Below are positions 6,371 through 16,600 of a DNA stretch of 41,224 nucleotides, piece by piece. The position numbers were made by a program, and so were the translations under genes. Position 1 is the stretch's first letter; each line of letters opens with the position of its first letter. The notes below the pieces were generated by a model. The model was not told the DNA's origin. It did no database searches and worked only from the letters and a program-made list of their open reading frames with translations. Origin of the DNA: a virus. The stretch covers positions 1 to 41,224 of the IMG/VR virus record IMGVR_UViG_3300042934_000901. The stretch is one strand, 5' to 3'.

Positions 6371-9300
6371 TTATTCTTGCCGCTCTCGCCGTGGTCTTCT
6401 GCTCTTTAGATCGCTTAGCCTGGGGTCCATGTCATTGGCCAAGACATCATAGGCGTTCCAGAACCAATCGTTAAATTGATCCGGGTACCGCAGACCAAAG
6501 GCTGCGATGCTGGAGCCGCTTTCCAGTAGATCGGCAATACCGGCTTTACCTTCTGCGTATCGCTTGCCGACGCCGTAAATCTTGATCATTTCATCCAGGT
6601 TTCTTTCGGCCGGTGTGATACCAAAGCCGAAGGTCCGGTATCCTAGTGCCGTATCGAGGACAGTTTTAGCCATGGCCCCGCCGACAGGGATCATTCCCAG
6701 CGGCCAGGCTGCCACTTCTTTGAAGAACCATTTCCCCCAGCCGTCCTTCTCATCGTCATCATCCGGCCATTTACCGGACAGCAGCGCCGATAGAGCGCCA
6801 AACAGCAAATACCGGACACCGACAAATTTTATCATACGCATGGCATCTTTTTCTGTCTGGTAAATGCCCTTTTCCATCACCCATCGGTTATATTGGGTAT
6901 TCATGAAGGTCATGAACAAGGTCAGCAGCTTTTCAGTAGGTGAGCCGCGCTGCATGAGTGAAGTGTCCACTCTACGGCCGGAGCCGGTACTGCGTTCAAT
7001 AATAGTTTCTGCAAAGTGGACCGCTTCTTTCTCCATTTTTCCTTCTGCAATGGCTTTCTCATAGGCACCCTTGAACATCGGAATATCACTTAACTGATCG
7101 GCCCACGCCAACATACCGGAACCAAAATCGATTAGTTTTTCCTGAGTAATCGCTATCTTGGCACCTGGCCCTAGCATCGCCTCCTTTACCGGTTCAGAAA
7201 TATTTTCTCTTTCCTGCGCCCACAATAATGGATTGCCGTATCTTGCTTCCCGCAGCTCCCGAATGTTGTAATCCGGGCTTTCCATCTTGTCCCGCATGAG
7301 CGCCGATTTGGCATATACCCAGTCGCGGATCTCCTGGGCCTTAGCCGTATTGCGGAGCGCATGAGGAATATATTCACCCCAGCCATACTTCCAGTAAGCG
7401 TCCAATGCGTCCTTATCACTAAACCCCTTTACGGAATCGCCGTATAAAGTCGGATTGGCCATGTTCTGGATAATCGTAGCCGGACGGAACAACAGATTTT
7501 TGATGACTGTTGCCGATCGCACAAAAGTGGAAAAGTCATTGAACATGCCTTCCACTACCTGGTCCTTGCCGCTGCCCATTGCCCGCTGCCATTCGGTAAT
7601 TACTTTATACCCGGCCTCGCCCAGCTTCCGGCGCAGGACATCGTTCACCTCACCGCGCCGCATAACCTTGTTGATGTCGTGCATGATTGGCCGGAAGGCA
7701 ATGTCATGGGAAACATCATTCACATGACTAAAGATATTGGTCAGATCCAGATCGACGGCGAATTTCGCCCCGGCCTCACGGCTCTTAGATGCACCGGTGC
7801 GGGGATATGGCATGACGCCGATATACCCTTCAGCCAGGGATCTCTCCCGGTTTAGTTCAGCCTGCTTCGAGGCGCGTGGATCTTGCTTCAATGGATAATA
7901 CCCACCGCGCAGATACACTTCGGAACCATCACGCATTATGAATGATAGGGGAACCGCTTCCACTTTTGCGAGTGGTGATCCGGTCATGCGCTGGATCATG
8001 TTGGTGTAAGGATCGTAGAGAATATTGATTGCATCCCAAATCTGCTGAGCCAGCTGAAAATCTTTAGGGTCCAGATACTTGACCAGAACTGCCTTAACCG
8101 ATCCTTCATTCCATACCGAGTTATAGTCCAAGCCAAAGGGCCGTGAGCTTATTAGACGCTTTTTATTGGATGCTGATCCCATGTTCAGCAAAACCGCCCG
8201 CAGTGTGTTCTTTGTGACCGACTGCCCCCACTCACTGATATAGATTTTCTTGTGAGCATCGAGCAGCCGCTGCTGCTTACTGATTCCTACTGATTCATAC
8301 CCTGCGTCAATAGCTTCATAGACCTGGCGCTTTAACCGGCTTTCAAAACTAAGGGCATCTGACAGTGAATAGTACATGGCCTTGGACCATTCGCCAAACT
8401 CCTTGTAGCTATCGAGCTTTAGGAAGAGCTGGGCGGGCCTGGTTAATCCTTTTGTAAACTTATCTACAAAGCTCGGATTGGCCTGTTCAATTTGCTCCGG
8501 CAAAACATCCTTAAGTGGTATCGTTGCATGGACCATTCGCATGACCGTCGCTCCCAGCCCGTCCTTATTCAGAGCCACAAAGCCGTCTGCATTGACGCCA
8601 TTCTTAGCCATTTGCTTAATATTGCGCAACGCAATTTCCAGATCCTTAAACTCCTGATACTTCAAGTACCGTGGATTCATGTATTCCTCAACACTGTTAA
8701 CCAGCCATTCCGGAATATCTACCATGTCCGGATTATCCTTGGTCATGGCCGCCACATAACCGGATAGTGATTCCTGCTTCGCAGCAATGTTATAATCCTT
8801 CCGGACGTAACCGGCCCGGCGCAGCAGATCAGCCGCTTGAATAAAGTGCCGGTCCGATTTAATGGCCAGCCCTTCCTTATCCAACTCATCAGCCACCCAG
8901 GTATCCCGGCCGGAAGACCGCTGCTTTTTCATGAACCGCTCAATCCGTTCAAAATCGCGCCGGACTCGCAGGCTTTCCTGGACCATTGCGTGGTTATACA
9001 GCTGCGCTGCAGCATGCTCCCTGGCAGCCTGTAGATTACCGTCCCGCAACGCCTTTGTCTTGCTTTCTGCTGCCCGGCGCTCCCCGCTCATCCAAGTAGC
9101 CAGGCGCATAGCCTTGTCAAGCGGCATATCGGCAATTGCCTCCTGTGCAGCTGCCTTGGCAGCCTCCCGCTTTAAGCGCATTTCCTTGCGGCTGTTCTCA
9201 CGGGATATCACCCGGCCCAGTTTTTCCTCAATGATCGCCTGCTCTGCCGCTATCAGCATTGCGCTTTCATCCGAGTACATAGCCTCCTGGACTTCCTTGT

Positions 9301-12300
9301 GCAGAGCGATAGAATCAGTCAGGGAATCCTTAAAGGCTGTCATGTGATCGTCCAGCCGGTTCTCAATCGTTTTCTCTGAGGTGTTATAGGTGATTACGTT
9401 CTGAGCCAGTTCAGAACCGGACGTAAAGCCGTGCAGTTCGGCAATGAGTTCAAACTCCACTGCCTGATCCGGCGTAAGCTCCTTGACTTTACCTGACTTT
9501 TTCTTCCGCAGTTCCGAAATTTGCCGATCCATTTCCTGGGCCTCGGCCGTATCGCCTCTCCCCCGCTGCACCAGGGATGCATGAATTGCTTCCAAGGTAT
9601 CCAGCGGCCCCATAGCTGATTCAAAGTCTTCCGGAACAAAGGACTCATTGCCTAAGTACGATTTGGCAACCCGCTTGGCATCGCGTTTGAAAGTTTCCCT
9701 GATGGCTGCTTCCGCTAAGTATAACGGCTGGCCTTTTACCTCTGCCGTAATGCGTACCCGGGCTTCTTCCTCCTCTTCAGCAATCTTTTGCCGGTTTTCA
9801 GCTGTAAATTCCTTAAGCAGGTGCGCCCTGACCTGTGCCTCAGCCCGTTCCCTTGTCCGCTCCAGCTGCCGGTCAAGATCAGCCTTGGCCTGATCACTGA
9901 GGGAATTGTAGACATCATCAGGGATTCTGGCCAGATACCCATCGACAGCCTGCAACTGATCAATTTCCTCCTGGCTGGCCAGCAGCCGGTCAAATACTTC
10001 CCGGATCTCAGGATTGATTTTTACCCGCAGATTGATAATATCCCGGTACACTTCCGTCAGCCATTCGGCAAAGCGTTTAAACAGGCTCCGTGTTTCAATG
10101 GATGGCGCTTTGCCTTCCATGATATAGGCTTCAGCAGCCCGCGCCAGTTTTTCATGAGCGGTGCGGTGATCCAGGATAGCCCTGCGAATTTCGGCCCTTT
10201 CTCCATCGGCAGCCAGCAGCTCATCCGTCATGGCCCATTCTTCATTTGTTCCCTGTGCAGCCAGTGCTGCCGCCTCTGTCCACCGCTCACCCGTAAGCCC
10301 AACAAAGTCCAGCGCTGTCTGCCGGTCCTTCTTCATCCAGGCAGGAGCATTCTCCTGAGCGCCAACCTCCAGCAGATTCTGCATAAAAAAATGTCCAACC
10401 ATCTCATGCACCAGCGTTGAGGGGTCAGACTGCTCAAACAGGGTAATGATGGCCCGGCCTTCCTCCCAGTGGATAGCGCCTTTTGGGTCATTTTTATCTT
10501 GGAAGTAAACAATCGCATCACCGCGCAGATCAGGAGGCACGATTTGGCGTTGTTCACCGGTCAGAGCAGCGCGTCCTGCCGTGTCGCGGGCTTCGATCTC
10601 TCCCGCGAGATTACGGTATTGTTCTACAGGTGACATGACTTTTCTCTCGTCAAGAAGCTTATACCGCTGCAGTTCCAAATTAAAGGTTTTTAATTCAAGA
10701 TCTTCATACTCTGCCATTTGTTCTGCAAGTTGATACTGCCTATTCTCTTCATCGACAGTTAACTCTCGCGCTTTACTGAAGACATATAACTGATTGAATT
10801 CGCGATACAAAGCAGCATATTCTTTGTTTCCATCGAGAATATCCTTAAGCTCCTTGTCAATCTTACTAATTTCTTTAGCAGTAACATCTAAAGGGCTAAA
10901 CATATCAGGATTGCCGCCCCGGGCAAAATCCTCCTGGGCCTGGATCACATGCTGCACTTCATGAAGTAATACTATTCGCCGTTGTTCGGGAGGCAGTTCA
11001 ATATTGATTTCAATCGTGTTGATCGACTGATCATAGCTGCCATTAGTACCGGCCGGCAGCTTAACAAATACCACCTTAACATCTTTCATCCAGGGATAAG
11101 CCTTATAAAGCGTTGGATGGTCCAGGACATTTCCCAGGAGCGGAGCTTTCTTCCGGCTAAGCTGAGCCAGCATCGTGTCGGCCTGGCTCTCTAATTCGGA
11201 CCGAGCGCTAGTATCCTTCATTTTTTTAGCCTTAGACAAAATCCCGGATATTTCACCGGTCATGGATTGCTCCATGCCTTTCAAGTCAATCAGAGCAGCC
11301 TGGCTGTCATCGATCTCAAAGCGCCATTTGCCATCCATACCCTTAAACCAGCCGGTCTGCTTCCGGATCTCTTCCCGGGAGGTTCCTTGGCTCTCCAACT
11401 CCTGGGCTTTAGCCAGCTGCGTCTGATCGGCCGTGTAGGCAGAAAAACCGGCATATTGCTTCATTGCATCTGCCGGTATTTCACCCTGGCGCAGTTGAGG
11501 CGCTTTCTCTCGCAAATACTGGGCAGGATTATCGCTCATGACGTAGGCGTTTTTCACGAGTGCTATCAGTCCCATTCTGGCAACATCCGTTGGCAGTCCA
11601 TTATCCGTCCACTGCTTATAGATGGCATCGGCTTCCGTCCGAACGTCCGAATCACGCCGGTTAATTTCTGCCGCCGTCTTCAGCACATCCTGCTGGCTCC
11701 GCTCCTGTAAGCGCCTAATTGTATAGCCTTCGTCCGTAGCGGCAATATCTTCGGCTAGGGCCTCATGAATAGCAGGTTCCTGGCTGGCGGCTACGTTATA
11801 CTTACCGGTAGGAACTTCTATCATGTGACCGGTTTCCAGTGCAGTCTGCACCTGCTCTTGTGTAACTCCCAGCTTCTCCGTCAGATCCGGTACCGCCGAC
11901 TGAAAGAGCGCTTTCGGATCAATATACACAACCGGCTCACCATTGCCATTTTCAAACTGTTCGACAATCTCCGGGCTGATCTTCAACAGCGGCGACTGAG
12001 CAATTACCTCCTGGCGCTGCCGCAACTGATCTACATGTGCCTTAGCCATTTGCGACTGCACCGCAACATGGATAGAAGAAGCACCGCCGCCCAGAGGAGC
12101 CGCAACAAGGCCGGAATAGATCGCCTCTGAGGTAATCTGCCGAAACTGCCGGACAAACTCATCTTTCTGCTGGCTGACCGTCATGTCCGGATTGCCTGCC
12201 CAGATCTTTGAAACTGCATCCGGGTATTGCTGCAGAAACTCAGTAGCCGCTTCCGTAGCAGCTGCATCAAAGATGGTGAGGGCTTTCTTCTTCGCCGTTG

Positions 12301-13177
12301 ATCCAGCCGGTATTCGGTTTAAAATCTTGCCTAGTGCTACATTCTCCAGCGCCGCCTGAGCAACAGCATTGGCTGCCGATCCGGTAAACGCCCGGCCAGG
12401 CGCGACTCCTTCCTTGCGCATCTCATCATAAGAGCCGCCAAAGATCTGTGCTCCCATCATGGCCCCGGCCCCTACCGGACCACCAACCGACCAGGCCGCA
12501 ACCTGACTGGCCAGTTGCGGCACACCTTCATAAATGTGTGAGACAAGCTGCGCCGTATCATACTCCTGACCTAAGATGCTAAACTTCTGCCCTTGGAACT
12601 GGTATTCCGTAGGTGTTAGTGCATCCGATTCGGATAACTGCTTTAAGAAACGCACCTTCTCATCGCCGGTGATGGCCCCCAGAAAAGAAAAGCGCTTCGC
12701 TGCGTTATACAGTGTCTGATCAGCAGGACTGGAATTAGCCAGTATTTCCCTCTCGTTTTCCGTAGCCGTTTCCACAACGCCTCGTGCAGCATCCACCAGG
12801 CTTTTGCCAACCTTCTGCGCTCCACTTTTCAGAAAGGCACCAGGGCTGGCCAGCGCCTCCAGGGTGGACAGTGTTTTCACGCTCGGTGCATCGCGGACAA
12901 TGGCCATGCGTAGCGGATCAGACAGGAAGGATCTTGTCTTCGGTGAGTTCTTCCCTACATCCTCCAAGTCACTGGCACCGATCAGCGCCTGCACTGCTGC
13001 ATTCGGATTGCGAGCCGCTTCGGTAATATCCATGCCGGTGGACACAGATAACCGCATAATCTTGGCCGCCTGCTCCCGGGGCATCCTGGATACCTGCGTC
13101 AGAAAATCATTTTGTGGTACGCTGAAGTCTTTATTTTGTTCGGCAAAAGTCTGTATTTCTTCCGGTGTTAAGAGCAT
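6371..13177 (-). CDS. Giant polyvalent virion/ejection protein with two HExxH motifs
   Basis: The 2,268-residue protein is one of the very large internal virion proteins of podoviruses, expected to be packaged and ejected with the DNA. Residues about 200-300 are Ala/Gly-rich and hydrophobic, possibly membrane-inserting. A zinc-peptidase-like region has LLHEVQHVIQ near 737 and GEIEARD near 860 (LPD23-type large polyvalent domain). A second HEMVGH motif lies near 922. Long charged coiled coils fill about 1080-1450. The last 350 residues (ERSTGSGRRVD, FMTFMNTQYNRW, then a hydrophobic stretch) match the C-terminal LPD38-type domain of polyvalent proteins. ATG 13177 has GGGGGAG 5 nt upstream; an in-frame GTG six codons earlier does not. 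It is far larger than T7 gp16 (about 1,300 residues). Confidence 0.85.
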   Translation of the reverse strand: MLLTPEEIQTFAEQNKDFSVPQNDFLTQVSRMPREQAAKIMRLSVSTGMDITEAARNPNAAVQALIGASDLEDVGKNSPKTRSFLSDPLRMAIVRDAPSVKTLSTLEALASPGAFLKSGAQKVGKSLVDAARGVVETATENEREILANSSPADQTLYNAAKRFSFLGAITGDEKVRFLKQLSESDALTPTEYQFQGQKFSILGQEYDTAQLVSHIYEGVPQLASQVAAWSVGGPVGAGAMMGAQIFGGSYDEMRKEGVAPGRAFTGSAANAVAQAALENVALGKILNRIPAGSTAKKKALTIFDAAATEAATEFLQQYPDAVSKIWAGNPDMTVSQQKDEFVRQFRQITSEAIYSGLVAAPLGGGASSIHVAVQSQMAKAHVDQLRQRQEVIAQSPLLKISPEIVEQFENGNGEPVVYIDPKALFQSAVPDLTEKLGVTQEQVQTALETGHMIEVPTGKYNVAASQEPAIHEALAEDIAATDEGYTIRRLQERSQQDVLKTAAEINRRDSDVRTEADAIYKQWTDNGLPTDVARMGLIALVKNAYVMSDNPAQYLREKAPQLRQGEIPADAMKQYAGFSAYTADQTQLAKAQELESQGTSREEIRKQTGWFKGMDGKWRFEIDDSQAALIDLKGMEQSMTGEISGILSKAKKMKDTSARSELESQADTMLAQLSRKKAPLLGNVLDHPTLYKAYPWMKDVKVVFVKLPAGTNGSYDQSINTIEINIELPPEQRRIVLLHEVQHVIQAQEDFARGGNPDMFSPLDVTAKEISKIDKELKDILDGNKEYAALYREFNQLYVFSKARELTVDEENRQYQLAEQMAEYEDLELKTFNLELQRYKLLDERKVMSPVEQYRNLAGEIEARDTAGRAALTGEQRQIVPPDLRGDAIVYFQDKNDPKGAIHWEEGRAIITLFEQSDPSTLVHEMVGHFFMQNLLEVGAQENAPAWMKKDRQTALDFVGLTGERWTEAAALAAQGTNEEWAMTDELLAADGERAEIRRAILDHRTAHEKLARAAEAYIMEGKAPSIETRSLFKRFAEWLTEVYRDIINLRVKINPEIREVFDRLLASQEEIDQLQAVDGYLARIPDDVYNSLSDQAKADLDRQLERTRERAEAQVRAHLLKEFTAENRQKIAEEEEEARVRITAEVKGQPLYLAEAAIRETFKRDAKRVAKSYLGNESFVPEDFESAMGPLDTLEAIHASLVQRGRGDTAEAQEMDRQISELRKKKSGKVKELTPDQAVEFELIAELHGFTSGSELAQNVITYNTSEKTIENRLDDHMTAFKDSLTDSIALHKEVQEAMYSDESAMLIAAEQAIIEEKLGRVISRENSRKEMRLKREAAKAAAQEAIADMPLDKAMRLATWMSGERRAAESKTKALRDGNLQAAREHAAAQLYNHAMVQESLRVRRDFERIERFMKKQRSSGRDTWVADELDKEGLAIKSDRHFIQAADLLRRAGYVRKDYNIAAKQESLSGYVAAMTKDNPDMVDIPEWLVNSVEEYMNPRYLKYQEFKDLEIALRNIKQMAKNGVNADGFVALNKDGLGATVMRMVHATIPLKDVLPEQIEQANPSFVDKFTKGLTRPAQLFLKLDSYKEFGEWSKAMYYSLSDALSFESRLKRQVYEAIDAGYESVGISKQQRLLDAHKKIYISEWGQSVTKNTLRAVLLNMGSASNKKRLISSRPFGLDYNSVWNEGSVKAVLVKYLDPKDFQLAQQIWDAINILYDPYTNMIQRMTGSPLAKVEAVPLSFIMRDGSEVYLRGGYYPLKQDPRASKQAELNRERSLAEGYIGVMPYPRTGASKSREAGAKFAVDLDLTNIFSHVNDVSHDIAFRPIMHDINKVMRRGEVNDVLRRKLGEAGYKVITEWQRAMGSGKDQVVEGMFNDFSTFVRSATVIKNLLFRPATIIQNMANPTLYGDSVKGFSDKDALDAYWKYGWGEYIPHALRNTAKAQEIRDWVYAKSALMRDKMESPDYNIRELREARYGNPLLWAQERENISEPVKEAMLGPGAKIAITQEKLIDFGSGMLAWADQLSDIPMFKGAYEKAIAEGKMEKEAVHFAETIIERSTGSGRRVDTSLMQRGSPTEKLLTLFMTFMNTQYNRWVMEKGIYQTEKDAMRMIKFVGVRYLLFGALSALLSGKWPDDDDEKDGWGKWFFKEVAAWPLGMIPVGGAMAKTVLDTALGYRTFGFGITPAERNLDEMIKIYGVGKRYAEGKAGIADLLESGSSIAAFGLRYPDQFNDWFWNAYDVLANDMDPRLSDLKSRRPRRERQE

Positions 13178-13202
13178 AAGGACTCCCCCATTCACCTATC
13201 TA

Positions 13203-15635
13203 TTATTTCCTGGCATCACTGGCCAGTGTACCCAAACCTTCTTTTCTCAGCCGGTCTAGGAAAGAACCAGGTGTAGCATCAGTATTCAGCGGCTGACTGG
13301 CTGCCGGTGATGCAGCACCGTTTTGTGGAGCTGGCTCTGTCTGTTGCTGTATTCCCATTACATAAGGAGCAACCCAGGTTAAGCCCTCCCGTTTCAGCAC
13401 ATCACCTACAGATCCTACCCGCATACCACTTTCCGGATCGTAAACGTCCGGTAAAACTGGTGCCGGGTCCGGCACAGTAGGTTCAATGGGCATCGGCTTA
13501 TTGGCCAGTTCGGGATATAGCTTTTGAATATACTCGTAAGCATTACGATAAGTTGTATCATTAATCCCGATGTTTGCAGTAGCTAAAAGGTTTCGAGCTT
13601 CTCTTGCATAGGGGTCACCACTATCAACCTCACGGTCAACAATATCATTAAAGTTTTGCATACGGCCATAATCACCATTCCATTGGCCAGTTTGTTTAAA
13701 ACCAGTTTCTTGGTTCTGAATATATTTCTCGCCAAATCCTTCGCCATATATTTTATTATATTTTTCAACGAGACTTCGTCTTACAACATTATTATTCGCA
13801 GAATAGTTCATAACGGAGCCCTTTTCCTTGCGTTCCCTTTCAATTATATCCAGGGCAGCAGGATATCGCTTATCCCCTTTAATGCCGTTACGGTTTAATT
13901 CATCCTCAATTTCCACTTCTAGTTTATTCGTCCTCGCGGTATCCCCCGCAAAAGGGCCATTTATTTTAAGATCGGCAGCCCATTTCTTATCCGCGATAGT
14001 AGTATCTTTATCAGATCGACCACCGGCAACCTTTTCGGCCTTTTCCAGATAATCCAGGTAATGCTCACCCGTCAATAGATTGCGGACATTCTCGACGTCC
14101 CGGACGGTTAATGTATTTTCACGGGCAGCTTTATTGAGGAAAGCCCGTGTATCAATATCACTTTCCTGCCTGCTCTTGTATTGCGTTTTCAGCATTTCCT
14201 TCTCATAAGGCTCCAGGCCAGGGGCATTATCAATAAGAGCAAATTTATCAGCCAGCAAGCCGCTGCTTTGGGCGAGAGAATTTTTCAAGCTGATCATGGC
14301 GTCTTCACGAGCCCATGCCTTTTTTGTCCGCTTATCGCTCCACTCGGCATCAATCTGATTATCCAGCCTTATCTTAGTTTCGGGATTAACCTCACCTCTA
14401 GCCTTATCCTGGGCATATTCATGCACACTAGGAAACTCGCCCTGTTTATCATAGAGCCCATATTCCTGACCTTCATCGTTTATCAACGTTGTTTTCCCTG
14501 CCAGGACACGCTTGCCATTTTCTTCTCCAGCATAAAAGGCAACGGCTCCGGCATAAGGACCATATTTATCATAATAAGACTTAAGGATTGCGGGGCCAAC
14601 TTTCTCCTGATTTTCCGGAGTCATGGGAGCATCTGCCGAAAGGCCCACCTTTGGAGCCCATTGTTTCCAGGTATCCGGCATGATCTGATACTTCCCATAA
14701 GCACCGACCGGACTTGTGACCGTGTAATCATCGTTTGATTCAGCCTTACTTACCCTGGAGCTCCAATCAGCAAAACTGACCTTACCTTCAGCCTGAGCAT
14801 AAGCCTTTACCCTAGCCTCATCAATTGAAGACGAGCTATTAACCGCCTCCCTTGCGGCCCGGTCCACTAGGATCTTTTCTTCCCGGACATATATTTTCTG
14901 GTTATATTCAGCCATCTTTGCGGGATCGATCAATGAAGAGTAACTGTTTAGGGTCTTCCTGGCCATTGTTAGATCATTGAAGTTAAGGGCCGCATCAATA
15001 GCACCGCCAATAGAGTTATCCGTGAATTCTCTGAGCTTCTGATCCACGACAGCCTGCGGCTTCCCCTTGGTATTTAAGATAATCCCATTGATGCCGCCGT
15101 CTAGAAACGACTTCATACCATCAGCATTATTCCAATTGGCTACTACCCCACGCTTATTGCTTTCTATAGTTTCTGTTGTCGCAGCATCCCTGGCCAGTTG
15201 AAACTGTTCTGCCTCATAGATAGAGGAATTTTTCAAATAAGTACTGATCTTATTCGTACTCAGGTTAATAAGGAGCTGCTTTTGATTCTGATTCCTTGCC
15301 AGCCCTTCATATTTTTTGGTCTGCTCTTTGTAATAATTAACAGCCTTCTCATAGGAGCCTTTGGCTGCATCCCCTTGCTGAGAAAACAGCCCCGTTTCTG
15401 GTTTGTGAAAAAAGTCTACATCATCAGCGTCAAACTGTGTCCTGAGATCCTGAACGGCCTTTGCATCTTCTTCTTTTTGTCTTTCAATAGCCCTGGCTTC
15501 AATTTGCTGGCCTAGTGCTTCTGTTGCATTCCCTACACCACCGCCAAAGGCATTTACATCACCGCCAGCCTGCACACGAAAAGACGGTAGAGAGGCTTCC
15601 CTTACCCGCCGTGGCGATATTGGTACTGTTGGCAT
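13203..15635 (-). CDS. Internal virion protein with lytic transglycosylase domain
   Basis: The 810-residue ejection protein has an SLT-type lytic transglycosylase domain in its middle (about 290-385). The motif SKAESND carries the probable catalytic glutamate near residue 302, followed by GAYGKYQIMPDTWK and a helical AVAFYAGE segment typical of the lysozyme-like fold. The N-terminus (PISPRRVREASLP) and Gln/Glu-rich helices around it resemble other podovirus core proteins. The C-terminal half is helical and charged, ending in a Pro/Ala-rich tail. It would open the wall locally during DNA entry. ATG 15635 follows GGGAGGG. The neighbours on both sides are virion core genes. Confidence 0.88.
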   Translation of the reverse strand: MPTVPISPRRVREASLPSFRVQAGGDVNAFGGGVGNATEALGQQIEARAIERQKEEDAKAVQDLRTQFDADDVDFFHKPETGLFSQQGDAAKGSYEKAVNYYKEQTKKYEGLARNQNQKQLLINLSTNKISTYLKNSSIYEAEQFQLARDAATTETIESNKRGVVANWNNADGMKSFLDGGINGIILNTKGKPQAVVDQKLREFTDNSIGGAIDAALNFNDLTMARKTLNSYSSLIDPAKMAEYNQKIYVREEKILVDRAAREAVNSSSSIDEARVKAYAQAEGKVSFADWSSRVSKAESNDDYTVTSPVGAYGKYQIMPDTWKQWAPKVGLSADAPMTPENQEKVGPAILKSYYDKYGPYAGAVAFYAGEENGKRVLAGKTTLINDEGQEYGLYDKQGEFPSVHEYAQDKARGEVNPETKIRLDNQIDAEWSDKRTKKAWAREDAMISLKNSLAQSSGLLADKFALIDNAPGLEPYEKEMLKTQYKSRQESDIDTRAFLNKAARENTLTVRDVENVRNLLTGEHYLDYLEKAEKVAGGRSDKDTTIADKKWAADLKINGPFAGDTARTNKLEVEIEDELNRNGIKGDKRYPAALDIIERERKEKGSVMNYSANNNVVRRSLVEKYNKIYGEGFGEKYIQNQETGFKQTGQWNGDYGRMQNFNDIVDREVDSGDPYAREARNLLATANIGINDTTYRNAYEYIQKLYPELANKPMPIEPTVPDPAPVLPDVYDPESGMRVGSVGDVLKREGLTWVAPYVMGIQQQTEPAPQNGAASPAASQPLNTDATPGSFLDRLRKEGLGTLASDARK

Positions 15636-15650
15636 CTTCAGTCCCTCCCA

Positions 15651-16145
15651 TTATGACGTTTTAGACTTTTGATAATTCCCATACCCGGTAAGCATCTTAC
15701 TTGCTGCATCAATATAACCGGCAGTCTTCGCATTTTTAGCCGCTGAGCGATTAGCCCGGGCCTGGTTACGATAATTTACCGCCTCATTCTGCATTCCCCA
15801 AACATTAAAGCCGGTATTGCGGCGCAAGGTTAGTGCATCCATTTCCCCGTTAAAGGCAGTACCGGTCTGAATATCCAGTGGACTGCCGGACGAACTATCA
15901 AGGCCATTCGCCGCAAACATGGCTCGCTGTGTGCCCATATCCGCTTGTGTCTGTCTACGGATCAGCCGTTCCTCACGGGCACCTGATGCCGCTTCCTCCT
16001 GGGCCTGCCGTTCGGCAATTCGGGAGTTTTGATCATTCGCCTTAGCCTGGGCATCGTATGCTGCAGCCTGCGCCTTACCTTGCTGGATGCTCCCGGCCGC
16101 TCCAATAACCGTACCCAATAAAGCTAATTCCGGTCCCATACACAT
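15651..16145 (-). CDS. T7 gp14-like internal virion (core) protein
   Basis: The 164-residue protein begins MCMGPELALLGTVIGAAGSIQQGKAQAAAYDAQAKAN: a short hydrophobic helix followed by a long Ala/Gln-rich helix, the usual look of T7 gp14-type virion core proteins that insert in the outer membrane during ejection. The motif ANGLDSSSGSPLDI is common in this group. An in-frame ATG 9 codons upstream exists, but AAGGAG is placed correctly only for the ATG at 16145, three nt after the previous stop. Confidence 0.82.
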   Translation of the reverse strand: MCMGPELALLGTVIGAAGSIQQGKAQAAAYDAQAKANDQNSRIAERQAQEEAASGAREERLIRRQTQADMGTQRAMFAANGLDSSSGSPLDIQTGTAFNGEMDALTLRRNTGFNVWGMQNEAVNYRNQARANRSAAKNAKTAGYIDAASKMLTGYGNYQKSKTS

Positions 16146-16147
16146 TG

Positions 16148-16600
16148 CTACTCTCTCCTTTTCCATACACAATGGAACAACTCGCCATCATGACCATAGG
16201 GCTGCGGATCGTTAACCGTAAAGCCCAGCCATTTGCTCAGCCGAATAATAAACAGTTTATCTACGTGTGCATAGTTCACTAGATATTCATACTTTTCCAG
16301 CAGTTCATCAATTACCGGCTGCGCTGTCCGGAAAAACGACATCGGCAGCTTTTCTATACCAGCCGGGAACAACAGCCAAAAGCTGGCTCCCGGTCCGGTA
16401 GGGATGCAGCCAAACAAGCACACCGCCTGCCCTTGCTCCTCCGCAATATAGCAATCAGCAGAGCGGGCCACCGATCTTTGCAGCCCCTCCCTGCCGGACA
16501 CTCGCAGTACCGACCAACACTCCTTATCATCCTGCTCGCTCAGCTGGAAACGCTGAACATCGTCAAGCGTTGCCGCACGAACAGCAATCAGCTTAGCCAT
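16148..16600 (-). CDS. T7 gp13-like protein (acetyltransferase-like fold)
   Basis: The 150-residue protein resembles the gp13/DUF2833 family of podoviruses, thought to assist virion assembly and possibly derived from GNAT acetyltransferases. Landmarks are the N-terminal RAATLDDVQRF, central FGCIPTGPGASFWLLF, and C-terminal LVNYAHVDKLFIIRLSKWLGFTV, where N..H...RWL..LGF is typical. ATG 16600 has GGAGGTGG upstream and overlaps the last 8 nt of the tail tubular B gene (ATGGCTAA), so translation is probably coupled. No acetyl-CoA P-loop (RxxGxG/A) is evident, so enzymatic activity is doubtful. Confidence 0.75.
   Translation of the reverse strand: MAKLIAVRAATLDDVQRFQLSEQDDKECWSVLRVSGREGLQRSVARSADCYIAEEQGQAVCLFGCIPTGPGASFWLLFPAGIEKLPMSFFRTAQPVIDELLEKYEYLVNYAHVDKLFIIRLSKWLGFTVNDPQPYGHDGELFHCVWKRRE

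Noticed and set aside
6582-13259. Many plus-strand open frames opposite the giant virion gene
   Set aside because: They lack ribosome binding sites, have odd compositions, and lie opposite a continuous 2,268-codon gene with convincing domains.
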